Positions 1-8,420 of a stretch of DNA of 64,000 nt are shown in pieces. The position numbers were made by a program, and so were the translations under genes. The first letter of the stretch is position 1. Every line of letters starts with the position of its first letter. Source of the stretch: Nitrospinota bacterium (GTDB lineage: Bacteria; Nitrospinota_A; UBA7883; JACRGQ01); contig JAOUMJ010000009.1 of NCBI GenBank assembly GCA_029881495.1, forward strand, positions 30,162 through 94,161. The letters run 5' to 3'. Under the pieces are notes generated by a model that was not told the origin of the DNA, made no database searches, and worked only from the letters and a program-made list of their open reading frames with translations.

Positions 1-1253
1 TGGCATTTCACGCAGTTCGAATAATCCCTTATCCCCTCTTCGCGATGCTCTCTGGCTACGCTTCTTTCGGTATGGTCGTGACACCCGGAATAGCAGTCAT
101 ATTTATCAAGGGATACCGGATGGCACGTTTCACATGTATTTGTTTTCCTTTTTGAGCGGTGCTGTATGGGGAACCGGTGTTCAAAATCGGCTGGTTTCCA
201 TTTTTCCGTGTAGTGGCATTTGCCGCAATTTTCTTTGGTTGGGAAATGTTTAAGAGTGAGCTTGTGGCAGGAGAGGCAGTCGCTCCGACGGTTCAATTCC
301 CTGTGATCGAATTTAGCCGGCTTCCATTTTTTTGTGCCATGACATTTGCCGCAGTTCCCGCTGGTCTGGAAATGTTTAGGCGTCAGTTTGTGGCAGGAGA
401 GGCAGTCGTCTTCAGAGCGGATCTTTCCATGATCGAATACAGCCGGTTTCCACTTCTTCGTAGAATGGCATTTGACGCAATCTTCCCTCGATTCCACATG
501 CCGAGCCGGCAACTGGTGACATGTAAAACATGCGGTACCGGAGGTGAGTGATGAATGGCTGAAAGAAATTGTCTTCCAGTTCTTTGTACCGTGACAAAGT
601 TTGCAGTCATCCTTTGAAGCCATATGTTTTAGCGGCAGTTTATGGCAAACTTCGCAACTGTCATTACTGCCGAGAGTTTTGTGATCAAAGGAGGTTACCT
701 TCCAGTTCTTGGTTGTATGGCACGCTACGCAGGTAGCCGTGGTGATGACATGCTTTGCGGTTATCGGATGGCAGGATTGACAGTTCCCGTCCTTGCCGAC
801 AACGGCGTGGTCGAATTTAGCGGGTCGCCAGGCATCCATCACATGGCAGTTCTTGCAGTCCTGAACCTTGACGGCAGTATGTTTCTCACCGAGGCGGTGG
901 CACTCAAGACAGTTGGTATCCTTGCTGATGTTTTGATGGGCTTCAACGGTCGTGATCTTGGCTGTCGTCCCCTTATGGTCTGTATGGCATCTCAGACAGC
1001 CGTCAGTCTTCAGGTGCCCGGTGAAGATCCCCTTTTTTTCTCCCCAGGCGGCATTATCGTGGCATTTTGCTGATGTGCAGGAAACTCCGCCCGGCTCTTC
1101 GAAGGTCTTATGGCAATCTCCACAATCCTGTATATTCGCATGTTTCGCATGAAGGTCACCGGGGGAATAGAACCTGTCCGGGAAGAGGGAGAAGGTAGCA
1201 AATATTATCAAACCTAAAAGGGCTATAAGAGAAAGAACCGATTTTGTATTCAT
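1..1253 (-). CDS. Multihaem c-type cytochrome (partial, C-terminus outside window)
   Basis: An uninterrupted minus-strand frame runs from ATG at 1253 to the window edge (417 codons). It starts with a hydrophobic export segment (MNTKSVLSLIALLG...). Haem-binding motifs then follow almost continuously: CGDCH, an atypical CX4CH (CTSAKCH), CLRCH, CLECH, CKNCH, CQSCH, CVACH, CEVCH, CKLCH, CFTCH, CVKCH, CLSCH, CGKCH, CLSCH, CGKCH, CETCH, a CX3CH (CYSGCH) and a last CVKC at the edge. The middle is built of repeated two-haem units with a TKKWKPAxFDH segment and a CLSCHKLTPKHF segment. This is the pattern of periplasmic cytochrome c3/c7-like or 'doubled CXXCH' proteins that carry electrons to or across the outer membrane. 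The electron partner cannot be told from the window. No neighbouring redox gene is visible on this side. Confidence 0.9.
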   Translation of the reverse strand, partial: MNTKSVLSLIALLGLIIFATFSLFPDRFYSPGDLHAKHANIQDCGDCHKTFEEPGGVSCTSAKCHDNAAWGEKKGIFTGHLKTDGCLRCHTDHKGTTAKITTVEAHQNISKDTNCLECHRLGEKHTAVKVQDCKNCHVMDAWRPAKFDHAVVGKDGNCQSCHPITAKHVITTATCVACHTTKNWKVTSFDHKTLGSNDSCEVCHKLPLKHMASKDDCKLCHGTKNWKTISFSHSSLTSGTACFTCHQLPARHVESREDCVKCHSTKKWKPAVFDHGKIRSEDDCLSCHKLTPKHFQTSGNCGKCHGTKKWKPAKFDHRELNRRSDCLSCHKLTLKHFPTKENCGKCHYTEKWKPADFEHRFPIQHRSKRKTNTCETCHPVSLDKYDCYSGCHDHTERSVAREHREEGIRDYSNCVKC

Positions 1254-1456
1254 CCAAATTTTCCTGCGTATTCGAAGTTGTGGTGAAAAGTAATTATTCT
1301 TTGCGTCTCTGTTACTTTTACATCAAACATAAATTTCTTTGCAAGAAAATATGCTTTTCATTTACATAATATTACAAATCGAGAAGATACTCAAAAAAGG
1401 TCGGAAAAACTCCAACAATCTGTAAACCCAGGTTTGGTATATAAATATCACTTTAC

Positions 1457-1476
1457 CGCAATTTATGTAAATTGCG
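1457..1476. promoter_or_regulatory. Operator-like palindrome
   Basis: CGCAATTTA and TAAATTGCG form a perfect 9-base inverted repeat separated by TG. Size and spacing fit a dimeric repressor or activator site. It could control the cytochrome gene, trpGD or both. No regulator can be named from the sequence. Confidence 0.4.
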
Positions 1477-1591
1477 ATTTAAGCAGTTCAGGTAGCCGGT
1501 TCATGGATGATCTTTGCAGGGTGGATCATTGCGGTCTGATTATATTGGATATCAGAATCAATAACCTAATGTATTTGGGCTGAATTCTACT

Positions 1592-1597
1592 TATAAT
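1592..1597 (+). promoter_or_regulatory. -10 box of trpG (probably leaderless)
   Basis: A perfect TATAAT ends seven bases before the trpG ATG, so transcription should begin at or beside the start codon. There is no Shine-Dalgarno sequence upstream of the ATG. A clear -35 box is not visible. Confidence 0.45.
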
Positions 1598-1604
1598 ACC
1601 TCGC

Positions 1605-2174
1605 ATGGTTTTGGTGTTGGACAATTACGATTCGTTTACCTACAACCTCGTCCAGTACCTTCTGGAACTGGGGGAGGAGGTCAAGGTTTTCAGGAACGAT
1701 GAAATAACCGTCGATGAGATGGAAGAGATGAAGCCGAAAGGGATAGTTATCTCCCCCGGTCCATGCACTCCAAAGGACGCGGGTATCTCGATTTCAGTGG
1801 TAACCAGGCTCAAAGGGGTATTTCCGATTCTCGGCGTCTGTCTCGGCCACCAGTCAATATGCCAGGCTTTCGGCGCGGAAATCGTCAAGGCGGATAACCT
1901 GATGCATGGCAAGACTTCGCAAATTACCCATGATGGCAAAGGGATATTCAAAGGGATCCCTTCACCCTTTACAGCCACCAGGTATCATTCACTTGTTGCC
2001 CGGCGGGATACCATACCGGACGAGCTGGAGATAACCGCGACAGTGACAGGGGAGGATGTCGTCATGGGGGTCAGGCACAGGGAATACAATATTGAGGGGG
2101 TTCAGTTCCATCCGGAATCGATTTTGACCGTTGAGGGGAAATCGATATTGAGGAATTTTCTTGGCAACTGTTAA
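1605..2174 (+). CDS. trpG: Anthranilate/aminodeoxychorismate synthase glutaminase subunit
   Basis: A 189-residue class I glutamine amidotransferase that releases ammonia from glutamine for anthranilate synthase (tryptophan) or aminodeoxychorismate synthase (folate). The N-terminal [10 protein letters not shown], the oxyanion-strand motif SPGPCTP, the nucleophile motif GVCLGHQ and the catalytic His/Glu motif FHPES are all present, and the length is normal. It lies 21 bases before trpD, which supports the tryptophan role. No trpE/pabB is in the window, so a shared TrpG/PabA role is possible. It has no Shine-Dalgarno sequence and a TATAAT very near the ATG. Confidence 0.93.
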   Translation: MVLVLDNYDSFTYNLVQYLLELGEEVKVFRNDEITVDEMEEMKPKGIVISPGPCTPKDAGISISVVTRLKGVFPILGVCLGHQSICQAFGAEIVKADNLMHGKTSQITHDGKGIFKGIPSPFTATRYHSLVARRDTIPDELEITATVTGEDVVMGVRHREYNIEGVQFHPESILTVEGKSILRNFLGNC

Positions 2175-2195
2175 GGCAGTAGGAGGGGAGGAGAT

Positions 2196-3209
2196 ATGGA
2201 TATAAAAGAGGCTATTTCCAAGGTAGTCGGCGGTGAATCTTTGTCAGAGGAGGAGATGGTCGAGATCATGGAGCAGATCATGTCCGGTCTCGCTACCCCA
2301 GCCCAGATAGGGGCCTTTCTCGTGGCGCTGAGGCTGAAAGGTGAAACAATTGAGGAGATTGCCGGGGCGGCTATCGTCATGAGGGAAAAAGCGGTGAAGA
2401 TCGCCCATCCCCATCTTTCGGTCGTCGACACCTGTGGGACAGGCGGAGACAGCTCGGGGACCTTCAATATTTCAACTACCGCCGCTTTCATAACAGCCGG
2501 TGTCGGTCTGCAGGTGGCCAAACATGGGAACCGCTCGGTATCCAGCCAGTCGGGGAGCGCCGATGTGCTGAAATCGCTCGGTGTGAATATCGAGGCCGAT
2601 GTCGGGAAAGTGGAAAAATCACTCGATAAACATGGCATAGCTTTCCTCTTCGCGCCGCTACTCCACTCCGCCATGAAGCATGCGATAGGACCGAGAAAGG
2701 AGATAGGTATCAGGACCATCTTCAACCTCCTCGGGCCGCTGACCAACCCAGCGGGGGCCAAACATCAGGTGATAGGGGTGTACTCAGATTACCTCACGGA
2801 ACCGCTCGCCAATGTCCTGAAAAGGCTCGGAAGCCAGCATGTTTTCGTCGTTCACGGTTCGGATGGCCTCGATGAGGCTACCCTCACAGGGCCGACGAAA
2901 GTCTCGGAACTGAAAGACGGCGTGGTAAAGAACTGGACACTAAATCCCGAGGAGTTCGGCTTTACCCTATGTAAAAGCGAGGATTTAAAGGGGGGGGACC
3001 AGAAGGAAAATGCCACTATTACCCTCAATATCCTGAAAGGTGTGGAGAAGGGGGCGAAAAGGGATATCGCTATCCTAAATTCTGCGCTTGCCATTGTCGC
3101 CGGAGAGGGGGCTCCCAATCTGAAAGAAGCTATCGCCCTGGCAAATAGGTCGGTTGACAACGGAGCGGCACTAAAAAAGCTGGAAGAGCTACGGGAAACC
3201 TTTAATTAG
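2196..3209 (+). CDS. trpD: Anthranilate phosphoribosyltransferase
   Basis: A 337-residue enzyme that joins anthranilate to PRPP in the second step of tryptophan synthesis. The PRPP-binding glycine loop DTCGTGGD followed by SGTFNISTTAAF is intact, as are KHGNRSVSSQSGSADVLKSLG and the IGPRKEIGIRTIFNLLGPLTNP block. Length is typical. It is preceded by AGGAGGGGAGG and is probably cotranscribed with trpG. After its stop there is no further trp gene, so the pathway is split in this genome. Confidence 0.95.
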   Translation: MDIKEAISKVVGGESLSEEEMVEIMEQIMSGLATPAQIGAFLVALRLKGETIEEIAGAAIVMREKAVKIAHPHLSVVDTCGTGGDSSGTFNISTTAAFITAGVGLQVAKHGNRSVSSQSGSADVLKSLGVNIEADVGKVEKSLDKHGIAFLFAPLLHSAMKHAIGPRKEIGIRTIFNLLGPLTNPAGAKHQVIGVYSDYLTEPLANVLKRLGSQHVFVVHGSDGLDEATLTGPTKVSELKDGVVKNWTLNPEEFGFTLCKSEDLKGGDQKENATITLNILKGVEKGAKRDIAILNSALAIVAGEGAPNLKEAIALANRSVDNGAALKKLEELRETFN

Positions 3210-3310
3210 CGTAAAATCATCTGGTTAGCCGATTCCATGGATGTGAACGGCCTTAATATATTTGTAACCCGCTGAATTATAAGGCGCAATATTTAACGGA
3301 TGTCAGGCAT

Positions 3311-3341
3311 AAGTTATCCACAGACAAACTGTGGATAACTT
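3311..3341. promoter_or_regulatory. Inverted pair of perfect DnaA boxes / hairpin after trpD
   Basis: AAGTTATCCACAG and CTGTGGATAACTT are a perfect 13-base inverted repeat with a five-base spacer. Each arm contains the consensus DnaA box TTATCCACA. The right arm runs into TTTTT, so the same sequence could form an intrinsic terminator for trpGD. Both readings are possible and not exclusive. AT-rich DNA follows immediately, as at unwinding elements. Confidence 0.55.
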
Positions 3342-3813
3342 TTTCGAATTCCAAATTTAAAGATAAAAACCGCAAATCTTGATCGTTATTTTCGAAAGAT
3401 TTTTTCGTTTTATATCAGATTGAAATAATAGGACATATAACGCTGACCGATTGGACAGCAATATGTCAGTCTAGAATCACGGGCCAGAGGCGCTTTTATT
3501 TGAATTTGGATATTACGGCATTCAATATATAATATATAATACTATAAAACCGACAAAGATACCCAAATGAAATAGATTTGATATACTCGTAAAATAATCA
3601 GTGAGTTAACAATTAAAAGTAGAAGGAACGCCATTCCCGCCGCCGTTCTGCGGTATATACATCATATCCTACTAAAATACTAGAGATGCTAATACAGGTA
3701 GATGCGCCATATACGTATCGATTGCGTAGCAACGTTTTAGGAAAATGTAACGTATGTGCCTCTACTTCATAAAGTGAAGATAGCTATAGTATTGAAATCT
3801 AAAGCATTTTTCG

Positions 3814-3830
3814 TTGGCACGCCAGTTGCA
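3814..3830 (+). promoter_or_regulatory. Sigma-54 (-24/-12) promoter
   Basis: TTGGCACGCCAGTTGCA matches the RpoN consensus (TGGCAC-N5-TTGCA) with GG and GC exactly ten bases apart. Initiation would fall near 3841, giving a 5' leader of about 60 bases before the small ORF at 3901. RpoN promoters need an enhancer-binding activator. One GAFTGA-type activator is encoded at 26514-27866, but a link is only a guess. Confidence 0.8.
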
Positions 3831-3900
3831 ACTTATCTATCACAAGACATAAGAAAGGCTGAAAAGCACAAACATTAACAAAACATCAGGAGGTTTCAAA

Positions 3901-4065
3901 ATGAGAAAAGTAACTGCTTCAGTATTGGCTCTTGCATTGGTCGTTGTTCTCGGTGCAGGCGCTTCGCAGGCAATTGAGCTTCGCGGAAAAAATATACTGG
4001 TTGGCCAGGACGCATTCAGCTGGATGATTTACAACACCAGCACGAATCTTTGGGATAAATACTAA
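3901..4065 (+). CDS. Small secreted peptide, sigma-54 driven (54 aa)
   Basis: The ORF has a perfect AGGAGG seven bases before ATG. It begins with a classic signal peptide (MRKVTASVLALALVVVLGAG, then ASQA), which predicts cleavage near residue 24. The remaining roughly 30 residues are polar and aromatic and end NTSTNLWDKY. I recognise no family. It stands alone between a consensus sigma-54 promoter and an intrinsic terminator, so it is a one-gene transcription unit built for strong, regulated expression. There are no cysteines, so it is not a lipoprotein or disulfide peptide. Confidence 0.75.
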   Translation: MRKVTASVLALALVVVLGAGASQAIELRGKNILVGQDAFSWMIYNTSTNLWDKY

Positions 4066-4110
4066 TTCCCAAAGAGCCAGGCTCAACCAAGAAAATAGAA
4101 TACACAACCA

Positions 4111-4167
4111 GCCGGAACCCTGGAATCGCATCATGACTTGCACATACGGGTTCCGGCATTTTTTTTA
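4111..4167 (+). terminator. Intrinsic terminator of the 54-aa peptide gene
   Basis: GCCGGAACCC (4111-4120) pairs perfectly with GGGTTCCGGC (4148-4157) and is followed by ATTTTTTTT. The loop is 27 bases, longer than usual. Confidence 0.75.
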
Positions 4168-4278
4168 TAAAGCGTCCTGAATCCGGGACCTCATTCCCCC
4201 TTCTCCGCCGAATAGTGCGAGATATTGATTCCCAATCGGGAGTACTGGTATCCCCACTTTTCCTATAGACTAGGTACA

Positions 4279-5700
4279 ATGAAAAAGACCAAGGTAATTG
4301 CCACCCTCGGGCCGGCATCGAACGATTCGTCTACCATTAAAAAAATGATCCTTTCAGGAGCAGACATCTTTCGGATTAACGGGTCGCATACCCCGAGGGA
4401 GAAGATAGGGGGGATCACATCACTTATCCATTCCATTGGGAAGGAGCTTCAACGACCAGTCGCGGTGATGCTCGATCTTCAGGGCCCAAAGATCAGGGTA
4501 GGGGAATTTCCGGGTGGGAGCATGACCCTAAAAAAGGGTGACAAGGTGATACTCCAGACCACATTGAAAAAGGGGGACGGGACGTTCATACCGGTTCAAT
4601 ATCCCGAGTTCCATAACGACGTTGAGGCAGGATGCCGCATACTTCTCGACGACGGCAATCTTGCGCTCAAGGTTATCTCCAAGAAGGGGAAGAGAGTTGC
4701 GGCCAAGGTTCTTTTCGGCGGTGTTCTTAAAGACAAGAAGGGGATAAATCTCCCCGAAGTTTCCATATCGGCGGAACCGATCACCAAGAAGGATTACGGC
4801 GATCTCCAGGCGGGGCTGGAAGCGGGGGTCGATTTTGTCGCCCTCTCCTTTGTGAGGAGCGGCGGCGATATCGCCAAATTAAGAAAGAGGATCAACAGGA
4901 CCTCGCCATCGGTCGAGATAATCGCGAAGATAGAGCGCCACGAGGCGGTTGCAAACATAGCGGAGATAATTTCCGAGGCTGACGGGGTGATGATAGCCCG
5001 CGGAGATCTGGGAGTGGAGCTCCCTGCCAGCAGGGTTCCGGTCATTCAACTCGATATTTTGCAGAGGTGTTTCTATCTTTCCAAGCCGGTGATTGTCGCA
5101 ACGCAGATGATGGAGTCGATGATCACCAACCGGCGCCCAACACGCGCGGAGGTATCGGATGTGGCCAACTCGGTTCGGGCCTACGCCGATGCGGTAATGC
5201 TCTCCGCCGAAACAGCGACAGGGAAGTATCCGGTCGAGGCTGTATCGCAGATGACCGCCGCCGCTCTTGAGATGGAGAGGTACCAGCATTCGAAGCACAG
5301 GATACCGCCGTGGGAGTGGAGGCGCGAGATGCTCCCCCCGACCGATAGGGCGATAGCCTACTCCGCCTGCAGGCTTGCGGAGCTTCTGTCAGCGAACGCT
5401 ATTATCGCTATCACCGAGTCGGGGCACTCCGTGAAGCGGGTTGCCTCCCCTCATCCGAACGTGCCGATCTTCGCTTTTACCCGGCACGAGGCGACGATGC
5501 GAAAACTTTCGCTGGTGCGTGCGGTCACCGCGTTCCATCTCGAATTCCAGAACGGATTCTATAAAACAGTTTCCGAGATCTTTAAAATCCTCAAGAAGAA
5601 AAGGTTTTTAAAGAACGGCGATAGAGTGGTTATCACGTCCGGCATACGAATGGGGGTAAAGGGGAGCACAAATCTTTTGGTAGTGGAAGAGGTGAAGTAG
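4279..5700 (+). CDS. pyk: Pyruvate kinase
   Basis: A 473-residue glycolytic enzyme converting phosphoenolpyruvate and ADP to pyruvate and ATP. Visible marks are the N-terminal KTKVIATLGPAS, the barrel motifs MLDLQGPKIR and DFVALSFVR, the active-site stretch IIAKIERHEAV with MIARGDLGVE, and MLSAETATGKYP. I start at the second Met (4279) because the family begins exactly there. A longer in-frame start at 4225 would add 18 unrelated residues. No good Shine-Dalgarno precedes 4279, and TATAGA lies nine bases upstream, so a very short leader is possible. Confidence 0.94.
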   Translation: MKKTKVIATLGPASNDSSTIKKMILSGADIFRINGSHTPREKIGGITSLIHSIGKELQRPVAVMLDLQGPKIRVGEFPGGSMTLKKGDKVILQTTLKKGDGTFIPVQYPEFHNDVEAGCRILLDDGNLALKVISKKGKRVAAKVLFGGVLKDKKGINLPEVSISAEPITKKDYGDLQAGLEAGVDFVALSFVRSGGDIAKLRKRINRTSPSVEIIAKIERHEAVANIAEIISEADGVMIARGDLGVELPASRVPVIQLDILQRCFYLSKPVIVATQMMESMITNRRPTRAEVSDVANSVRAYADAVMLSAETATGKYPVEAVSQMTAAALEMERYQHSKHRIPPWEWRREMLPPTDRAIAYSACRLAELLSANAIIAITESGHSVKRVASPHPNVPIFAFTRHEATMRKLSLVRAVTAFHLEFQNGFYKTVSEIFKILKKKRFLKNGDRVVITSGIRMGVKGSTNLLVVEEVK

Positions 5701-5707
5701 ATATTCC

Positions 5708-6919
5708 CTATTGCGTGTTATCGATGAACCTGTCGATATCCTTTATCAGCTTGTCGTAATTCGGATTGAACGTAAGGCGGCGCAAAACATATTTATATTG
5801 GTTCATGATCCCGGTTTCGCCGTACCAGATGTCGCGCCCCCCCTGCCTACATTCCAATAATTTCTTTGGATTTTCCAGATAATGGATACAGTAGGCGTAA
5901 TCACCGTATCTCCCGTAGTGAGGGTCATCAGGAGGAATTGTAATGGATACATGGGAGATGTCGGCTATATGCTCATCCGGAAAAAAACTGTTCACCGCGA
6001 AAAGGCGTAGATCGCCAAACCTCTGTTTCTTCGGAGATACCATATATACATATCCTCTGCTTTTCGGGGATGTCGCGCTTTTTTTGAAAAAGCGTATCGA
6101 CTCCCATGGGTCGACTGTCGTATCGTCAAGTGAAATGACCATGAAAACGGGGGTATCGATCTCCTTCCCGCTCTGAAGAAGCATTTTCACTTTTCTGGTT
6201 ACTTCGTATACCTGAGCGACTCCATTCATGCTTATTGATTCATATTTTGCGTAGTCGGCGTCTTCATGAGTAATCAGCCAACGCTTGTAAAAGGAGACCT
6301 TTTCCGCGAGCGGGGTAAATATTGAGTTGATCCTTACCGCCGGAGAAAAGAGGAATATCCCTTTGAACTCCCCTCTGTGCTTCAGCGCAGAGTGAATGGA
6401 AAGGGTGCCCCCTGTGGAGTAGCCTCCGATAAACAAGTTATCCACCCTGTTGCGAAGGCGATAGACGCCGTATTCGGTCGCCTTTAGCCATTCCACGTGA
6501 GAGGTGTTGATGATATCGGCGGGAACCGTTCCATGTCCGGGGAGGAGGATCGCCCTAACGAGAAAACAGCGGGAATGAAAATGTTTTGCTATGCTTTTTA
6601 CAAGGTATGGCGAATCGAGAAATCCATGGATAAGCAGAATTCCATTCTTATATTTACCAGGAGCCTCCTGGGCGCATTCTTTACCAGGTAGGAGTTCGAA
6701 AGGTGAGACTGCATCCATTATCTTTTCAAAGTTTTCGTCATTTAGGTCAGTTCGTGCCTTGGCTATCATCCGCTCACTCTGCTCGATGTACTCCTTAAAC
6801 GGCTGTTGAGGTTGCGAAGTGAATTTAGTGTTGAGTCCCGATTTGAAATACTGTTTCGGAGTGGAGGAGCATCCGGCAATGATCAATGCCGTCAGAACAA
6901 GGAATGAATAGTACCGCAT
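5708..6919 (-). CDS. Alpha/beta-hydrolase lipoprotein
   Basis: A 403-residue predicted lipoprotein: signal MRYYSFLVLTALIIAGC with lipobox IAGC. The start at 6919 is chosen because it places the signal at the N-terminus. The hydrolase core has the oxyanion strand LLIHGFLDSP, the nucleophile elbow GYSTGG, an acidic stretch ISLDDTTVDP and a late histidine in DISHVSI, so a Ser-Asp-His triad is plausible. The fold resembles monoacylglycerol lipase or serine aminopeptidase-like hydrolases. Substrate is unknown. It ends seven bases from the convergent pyk stop. Confidence 0.8.
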   Translation of the reverse strand: MRYYSFLVLTALIIAGCSSTPKQYFKSGLNTKFTSQPQQPFKEYIEQSERMIAKARTDLNDENFEKIMDAVSPFELLPGKECAQEAPGKYKNGILLIHGFLDSPYLVKSIAKHFHSRCFLVRAILLPGHGTVPADIINTSHVEWLKATEYGVYRLRNRVDNLFIGGYSTGGTLSIHSALKHRGEFKGIFLFSPAVRINSIFTPLAEKVSFYKRWLITHEDADYAKYESISMNGVAQVYEVTRKVKMLLQSGKEIDTPVFMVISLDDTTVDPWESIRFFKKSATSPKSRGYVYMVSPKKQRFGDLRLFAVNSFFPDEHIADISHVSITIPPDDPHYGRYGDYAYCIHYLENPKKLLECRQGGRDIWYGETGIMNQYKYVLRRLTFNPNYDKLIKDIDRFIDNTQ

Positions 6920-7041
6920 ACTGTTACATCGGCATTTTTGGTAAATCACTTGATTACCGAATTGTGATTTGCAGGTTTTATTCAAAGGTTAATTTGGCCC
7001 ATGTAAATGTTGTGCCAGCAAGTTTAAAAAGAGGGTGTGTT

Positions 7042-8310
7042 TTACGCTTTGCCCGTGTTGTCGTCCACGAAGTAGAGGAGTGTGCCTCCAGCTATGATGA
7101 GGAGACCAGTCGCCATGATGCCGAGCCGTACGCTTCCGGTGAGAAGGCCGACCGATCCCATCAGTACCGGACCGAGTATCGAGGCGAGTTTTCCAAGCGC
7201 GTTGTAGAATCCGAAAAATTCACCTGCCTTCTCAGAGGGGATGAGTCTGGCAAAAAACGCGCGGGAGAGTGATTGCACACCGCCGATAGCAATTCCGATT
7301 GCTCCGGCCAGGAAATAGAACTCCCATGACGAGGACATGAAGTAGCCCCATATTACCGCGATCGTGTATATGGCAAGGCCGGGGTAGATCCCTTTTTTCG
7401 GGCCATATTTTTCACCGATAATTCCGAAGAGATAGGCGGCGGGAAAGCCTACGAATTGAGTGAGAAGTAGAGCCGATATGAGGGTATCGCTTTTAAGACC
7501 GATGTCGATACCGTATGCGACAGCCATTTTATTCACCGTGTATACCCCATCTATATAGAGCCAGTATGCGAGGAGAAAAACGAAAACTGTTTTATGCTGG
7601 CGTATGCTTTTGAACGTTTCTGCCAGATGTTTAAACGCGCTCTTTACCAGAGCCGCACTGTAAACTACACCTGTCCGCGGCTGTTCCGTTACGAAGAGGA
7701 GTAGGGGGATGGAGAATATGGCCCACCATATCGCCACGGAGGCAAACGACCACTTCACCCCTTCGGATGAATCGGCAAGGCCGAAAGTAGCGGGTGAGAG
7801 GACCATCGCTACGTTCAGAGCGAAGAGGAGCCCGCCACCCAAATAGCCGAGGGAGTAACCGATTGCAGAGACACGTTCCAGTTTATCTTTTGGAGAGACG
7901 TCGACTATCAGGGCATCGTAAAAAATGTTTGCGCCGGAGAATCCGGTGATTGCCATGATGTAGATGAGGAGTGCAATCTGCCAGTTTCCCTTGGCAATGA
8001 AAGGGAGCACGCCGGTCATGACTATCGCCATTCCGGCAAAAGCGAGAAGATGTTTTTTCTTGAACGAGCCTTTGTCGGCGATCGTTCCCAGCACGGGGGC
8101 GCATATGGCCACTAGGACGGAAGCGGCTGAATTGGCGGCGCCGAGCCAAAAAGTGCTCTCCACGGCATCGGCGTCCGCGCTCCAGTACTGTTTGAAAAAG
8201 ATCGGGAAGAAACCAACTATGACAGTGGTGGAGAAAGCGGAGTTTGCCCAGTCGTAGAATGCCCACGAGAGCATTTTACGGTTGTCATTCGTGGAAGAGA
8301 GCATCGACAC
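7042..8310 (-). CDS. MFS transporter, UMF1/Atg22-like
   Basis: A 422-residue polytopic inner-membrane protein with about twelve hydrophobic segments. The start KMLSWAFYDWANSAFSTTV is the signature of the UMF1 group of the major facilitator superfamily, to which vacuolar Atg22-type exporters belong. The second-half block GVQSLSRAFFARLIPSEKAGEFFGFYN is split here in two: GVQSLSRAFFARLIPSEK and GEFFGFYN, both typical. Substrate is unknown. It starts with GTG at 8310 or ATG at 8304. Confidence 0.85.
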   Translation of the reverse strand: MSMLSSTNDNRKMLSWAFYDWANSAFSTTVIVGFFPIFFKQYWSADADAVESTFWLGAANSAASVLVAICAPVLGTIADKGSFKKKHLLAFAGMAIVMTGVLPFIAKGNWQIALLIYIMAITGFSGANIFYDALIVDVSPKDKLERVSAIGYSLGYLGGGLLFALNVAMVLSPATFGLADSSEGVKWSFASVAIWWAIFSIPLLLFVTEQPRTGVVYSAALVKSAFKHLAETFKSIRQHKTVFVFLLAYWLYIDGVYTVNKMAVAYGIDIGLKSDTLISALLLTQFVGFPAAYLFGIIGEKYGPKKGIYPGLAIYTIAVIWGYFMSSSWEFYFLAGAIGIAIGGVQSLSRAFFARLIPSEKAGEFFGFYNALGKLASILGPVLMGSVGLLTGSVRLGIMATGLLIIAGGTLLYFVDDNTGKA

Positions 8311-8420
8311 TTTTAGTCCGTTTTTCCCGGCAGTCCCAACATCGCATGATATTACCCGGTCAGGCTCAGGTTGGCAAAAAAGGTTATCGGGCCAAATCGA
8401 AAAGGACCCGGATAAAACTG

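Larger units (their letters stand above)
1254..1604. other. Divergent intergenic region, cytochrome / trpG
   Basis: 351 bases between the divergent cytochrome gene and trpG. I see an operator-like palindrome (1457-1476) and a TATAAT next to the trpG start, listed separately. No convincing ORF or RNA gene is visible. Confidence 0.5.
3210..3900. other. Long AT-rich intergenic region
   Basis: About 690 bases separate trpD from the next gene. The first part holds a palindrome of two DnaA boxes (3311-3341). The middle, about 3342-3620, is strongly AT-rich with runs such as ATATATAATATATAATA. The last part holds a sigma-54 promoter (3814-3830). I found no convincing ORF before 3901. Confidence 0.5.

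Noticed and set aside
180..700. CRISPR-like regular repeats
   Set aside because: The periodicity comes from coding repeats in the cytochrome. Repeats are imperfect and have no spacers. No CRISPR array was seen in the window.
159..1073. Plus-strand ORFs of 130 and 143 residues over the cytochrome gene
   Set aside because: They are antisense shadows of the haem repeats. The minus frame carries all CXXCH motifs and a signal peptide.
4225..4278. Upstream start of pyruvate kinase
   Set aside because: It adds 18 residues with no family similarity. The conserved N-terminus begins at 4279.
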